Shown: piece after piece, positions 61,402-64,000 of the stretch | Layout of the letters: every line of letters starts with the position of its first letter | Position numbering within the stretch: position 1 is the stretch's first letter | Translations under genes and position numbers: made by a program | Notes under the pieces: model-generated | The model's input: only the letters and a program-made list of their open reading frames with translations | Database searches by the model: none | Told to the model about the DNA's origin: nothing | Assembly: GCF_947498345.1 (NCBI RefSeq) | Contig: NZ_CANMJY010000002.1 | Location: 124,001 to 188,000 of the forward strand | DNA length: 64,000 bases | DNA from: an uncultured Winogradskyella sp. | Lineage (GTDB): Bacteria; Bacteroidota; Bacteroidia; Flavobacteriales; Flavobacteriaceae | Direction: 5' to 3'

Positions 61402-62889
61402 TCACTTTTTGAATTTAATACTCTTAAATTTTACATTAATATCTTTTTCTAGTTTTAAATCAAATATATATTCTTTTTGAGTTAAGGTGTCTTTAAGAAT
61501 TAATTCCATCTCTGTACCATAAGAAGTAACCTGATGATATTGTAAGTGTTCAGATTTTTGCCATGTTTTGAATAGTTTTGATACTTTACCCGAAAACTTG
61601 TCTGTACAATCATTTGTTTTGAAGGTTTCTAAATCTATTTTGTTTGACAATAAATCTATAAAAGCCCCAACTCTGTCATACTTTAACTTATTAGGTAAGC
61701 CCCATTTATTTCTTTCACCTTTATTAGTCGTATTTACTTCTTCTTCCCCTTTTGTTTCGTCAGCAAATTCACCTGGTGCAATTGAGGCAATATCAAACCC
61801 AAATCCCAATTTCATAACTTTTCTTAGCATATTTTCATCTTCGCCTTCAGTATTATTATTTGATGCATAAATGAGATATTGGTCTTTATCTTTAATTACA
61901 AAATTAAACGCTACAAACCCTAGCATACCTCCACCAGCAGAACCATGATAATTCATTGGGATTCCTGGAGTGTATTTGTATTTTTTTGCAAGTTTTCTAA
62001 AGGTTGGGTTGGTTTGTTCTAGAGAAAGCATATGTCTTGTTCCTAAGTAGATATCCATAAGAGAACCAGCCAATCCGCCATTCCCTTTTATTGCGCCTGG
62101 GTTTCTTGGCCAATATACCGGACTATTTTCTTCGCCATAAGTAAATTTGCTATACCCTACAGCGACATTATCTTTTTTCCATAAGGGACTAGCGTAGAAG
62201 TCGGCAGTTTTGGTTTTTGCAGGTTTTAAAATGTATTGATGAATAAGATCCTCAAAAGATCTCCCAGTAACCTCTTCAGCTAAAATTGCTAATAATGTAT
62301 AACCAGCGTTAGAATAACCATCACCAGTACCAGGTTTAAACCTAAGTTTTGCACTAAAAATAGCATCCAAATTCTCTTTTCTGGTCATTGGAAATAAATC
62401 GTTAGGATATCCTAGATCTTGATATTTTTTACCAACATTTTCATCAACTAAGTCTTGATACTCAACTAAACCAGATGTATGATTAATAACCTGTCCAATA
62501 GTGATATTTTTCTTGTCTTCAGGAACATTTTCAAAATACTTTGAAATTTTGTCATTTGTATTGAGTTTACCTTCAGATTCTAATAAGAACATGAGTGCCA
62601 TTGTATAATCTTTAACAATAGAACCATATAAGTATATTGTATTTGAGTTATTTCTAATTCCTCTTTCTTTATTAGAGAATCCAATGCTTTTTTGAAATAG
62701 AACACTGTCATTTTCCATTAATAGAAAACTCCCATACATACCTTCTGTCTCAAGATTTTGGATTAAAACATCGAGTTGGTTGAGGTCTTTTCCATTGCTT
62801 TCAGACATCGCAATATCATTATTAGGAGATTGTCTACAGTCAAATAATATGGTAACTAAAAATAAAATGATGATTGATGAACGTTTCAT
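61402..62889 (-). CDS. Serine beta-lactamase-like hydrolase, lipoprotein
   Basis: A 495-residue protein with a lipoprotein signal (MKRSSIIILFLVTILFDC, lipidatable Cys18). The penicillin-binding fold shows SxxK in YLYGSIVKDYT, YxN in YSNAGYTLLA, and a KTG-like box position near HGSAGGGMLGF, so it belongs to the class C/esterase-like beta-lactamase family. FEDLIHQYILKPAKTK and NHTSGLVEYQDLV are also typical. The C-terminal about 110 residues form a separate beta domain. These enzymes act on peptidoglycan peptides or esters; true beta-lactam resistance is not implied. It is not linked to the secretion operon, being on the other strand. Confidence 0.88.
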   Translation of the reverse strand: MKRSSIIILFLVTILFDCRQSPNNDIAMSESNGKDLNQLDVLIQNLETEGMYGSFLLMENDSVLFQKSIGFSNKERGIRNNSNTIYLYGSIVKDYTMALMFLLESEGKLNTNDKISKYFENVPEDKKNITIGQVINHTSGLVEYQDLVDENVGKKYQDLGYPNDLFPMTRKENLDAIFSAKLRFKPGTGDGYSNAGYTLLAILAEEVTGRSFEDLIHQYILKPAKTKTADFYASPLWKKDNVAVGYSKFTYGEENSPVYWPRNPGAIKGNGGLAGSLMDIYLGTRHMLSLEQTNPTFRKLAKKYKYTPGIPMNYHGSAGGGMLGFVAFNFVIKDKDQYLIYASNNNTEGEDENMLRKVMKLGFGFDIASIAPGEFADETKGEEEVNTTNKGERNKWGLPNKLKYDRVGAFIDLLSNKIDLETFKTNDCTDKFSGKVSKLFKTWQKSEHLQYHQVTSYGTEMELILKDTLTQKEYIFDLKLEKDINVKFKSIKFKK

Positions 62890-62977
62890 GATTTGATATA
62901 ATTTTGTTAATATTTTTTAAAATTAAATCTGGTTGGTTACTTTTAGTTAAAATACATGTCCTTTTAATGTCTTTTTT

Positions 62978-63466
62978 ATGAAATCGCAATTAACAATATC
63001 AAAATCAGTTGCTTTATTAGAAGATGAAAATATTCTTATAATTTATAAAGAAGGTAATGTTATTACTTCTAAGTTAGAGCCACAACTCACGGCTATTCTA
63101 TTAAAGTTAATACACTCTAAAAATGTTATAGTTACAAAAGAAGCGTTTATAACTTCTATTTGGGCTGACAATATTTTTGTTGGACAAACAGCGCTGAGGA
63201 AAAATATATACAAACTCAGAAATTTGATAAAAAAGAATCATCTTGAAAAAGAACTAAATATTGTTACTATACCTAAAAAAGGTTATAAATTATTAGTTAT
63301 TGAAAGCAATGATATCGTAACTGAGAAAAGAAAGTTACTGCCTAAAATTGTGTATTTATCAATTGCAGCAACGCTCCTTTTACTTTTAATGTTGCAGTTT
63401 TCAAGTGAAGAAGAAGATAGTATTTTAGATATCCCTAATTCTGAAGTCACAATGACTTCAAAATAA
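62978..63466 (+). CDS. Membrane-anchored winged-helix regulator (CadC/ToxR-like)
   Basis: A 162-residue protein. Residues about 10-105 are an OmpR/PhoB-type winged helix (LTAILLKLIHSKNVIVTKEAFITSIWADNIFVGQTALRKNIYKLR, then IVTIPKKGYKLLV, the wing). A single membrane helix lies at about 126-143 (IVYLSIAATLLLLLMLQF), with a short extracytoplasmic tail of about 18 residues. This is the CadC/ToxR layout, but with almost no periplasmic sensor, so the signal would be at the membrane or through a partner. It is divergent from the beta-lactamase-like gene, with an 88-bp gap, and may control it. Confidence 0.85.
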   Translation: MKSQLTISKSVALLEDENILIIYKEGNVITSKLEPQLTAILLKLIHSKNVIVTKEAFITSIWADNIFVGQTALRKNIYKLRNLIKKNHLEKELNIVTIPKKGYKLLVIESNDIVTEKRKLLPKIVYLSIAATLLLLLMLQFSSEEEDSILDIPNSEVTMTSK

Positions 63467-63543
63467 GATTAAAGCTTTAATCCTACCAAAAACTAACTAA
63501 GAATTTCTTTTCTTCAAATTTATTTTAGAGGAATCAAAAGGTG

Positions 63544-64000
63544 TTAATCGTATCTTTTTTTAAGTGCCTTTAACATTTCTGCGGTCATGGCATCCAAATC
63601 AAAGCGATGTTTCCAATTCCAATCCTTTCGGGCAATACTATCGTCAATAGATGAGGGCCAACTGTCTGCAATGGCTTGTCTAAAATCGGGCTTGTAGGTA
63701 ATTGTAAACTCCGGGAGTTGCGACTTAATACTTTTAAAAATTTCTTTTGGTGTAAAACTTATGGCTGACAAATTATAAGCAGATCTTATAGTTAAAGCTT
63801 TAGAGTCTACTGTCATTAGATCTATAGTGGCTTTAATGGCGTCGTCCATAAACATCATTGGTAGACTTGTGTTTTCAGATAAGAAACATTCGTATTTACC
63901 ATTTTTAAGGGCTTCATGGTAAATCTCAACAGCGTAGTCTGTAGTACCTCCGCCAGGCATAGCTTTATGACTTATAATACCAGGATAGCGAATACTACGT
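63544..64000 (-). CDS. NAD-dependent epimerase / L-threonine dehydrogenase-like (N-terminus outside window)
   Basis: C-terminal part of an NAD-dependent epimerase/dehydratase-fold protein; the frame is open to the window edge and the visible upstream codons read RSIRYPGIISHKAMPGGGTTDYAVEIY. This RYPG followed by GGGTTDYAV is the hallmark of the UDP-galactose-4-epimerase-like L-threonine dehydrogenases. The remaining segment has SLPMMFMDDAIKATIDLM and PDSWPSSIDDSIARKDWNWKHRFDLDAMTAEML, also typical. It would oxidise L-threonine to 2-amino-3-ketobutyrate. The catalytic Tyr/Lys lie beyond the window and cannot be checked. Confidence 0.88.
   Translation of the reverse strand, partial: RSIRYPGIISHKAMPGGGTTDYAVEIYHEALKNGKYECFLSENTSLPMMFMDDAIKATIDLMTVDSKALTIRSAYNLSAISFTPKEIFKSIKSQLPEFTITYKPDFRQAIADSWPSSIDDSIARKDWNWKHRFDLDAMTAEMLKALKKRYD

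Overview
The window looks like chromosomal DNA of a marine-type member of the Flavobacteriaceae (Bacteroidota). The signs are low GC content, Bacteroidota-type -7 elements (TAnnTTTG), almost no Shine-Dalgarno sequences, a hemC-hemD fusion, a HemJ-type protoporphyrinogen oxidase, LytS-type kinases fused to beta-propellers, and many lipoproteins. No phage, transposase or integrase gene was seen. One RNA gene is present, a tRNA-Asn.

Region by region. 0-17.7 kb is a haem block: hemE, a hemC-hemD fusion and hemA on the minus strand, a divergent AraC regulator, then hemH, a MATE transporter, a VPS10/BNR propeller protein, hemJ, a histidine kinase and a crotonase. A large TraB/GumN-type protein lies inside it on the minus strand. 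17.7-27.7 kb is mixed housekeeping: a radical SAM protein, three regulators counting the flanks, an HD hydrolase, a lysophospholipid acyltransferase, a bacilliredoxin, a TerB-DnaJ protein, DUF4136-like and DUF2911 proteins, plus two small genes. 27.8-37.3 kb is a metal block: a MntR-led Mn/Zn/Fe-type ABC operon, feoA-feoB with a small FeoB-associated protein, and SCO1. 37.5-43.7 kb has rseP, tRNA-Asn, a propeller sensor kinase broken by one in-frame TAA, and a response regulator whose phosphoacceptor Asp is replaced by Asn.

45.5-49.5 kb is an accessory stretch of four unrelated single genes, all on the minus strand. The three junctions between them carry about 125-nt imperfect palindromic repeats with conserved ends (CAACGTG...TGTATGATT at one end, ATACACGTTGTTG at the other) and variable inner hairpins. 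This looks like a gene-cassette array, but no integrase is nearby and the ends do not match the attC consensus. Degenerate direct repeats of about 51 bp lie at its left edge and about 170 bp beyond its right edge.

50.1-61.25 kb is a compact type II secretion / type IV pilus-like operon. It holds a response regulator translationally overlapped with a GspG-like pseudopilin, then a short A24 prepilin peptidase, GspE, secretin GspD, GspL/PilM-N-like and GspM/PilO-like proteins, a fibronectin-like lipoprotein, a GspC/PilP-like protein, a GspK-like pseudopilin with a bactofilin-like repeat body, two more pseudopilins and GspF. A 13-bp dyad (AAGCATTTTGCTT) occurs three times at 22-bp spacing before the response regulator and twice at 22-bp spacing inside the operon. 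These are good candidates for the regulator's own binding sites.

The window ends with a serine beta-lactamase-like hydrolase, a membrane-anchored winged-helix protein and the C-terminal part of an NAD-dependent epimerase/L-threonine dehydrogenase-like gene. All family calls come from reading the sequence; no search was run.
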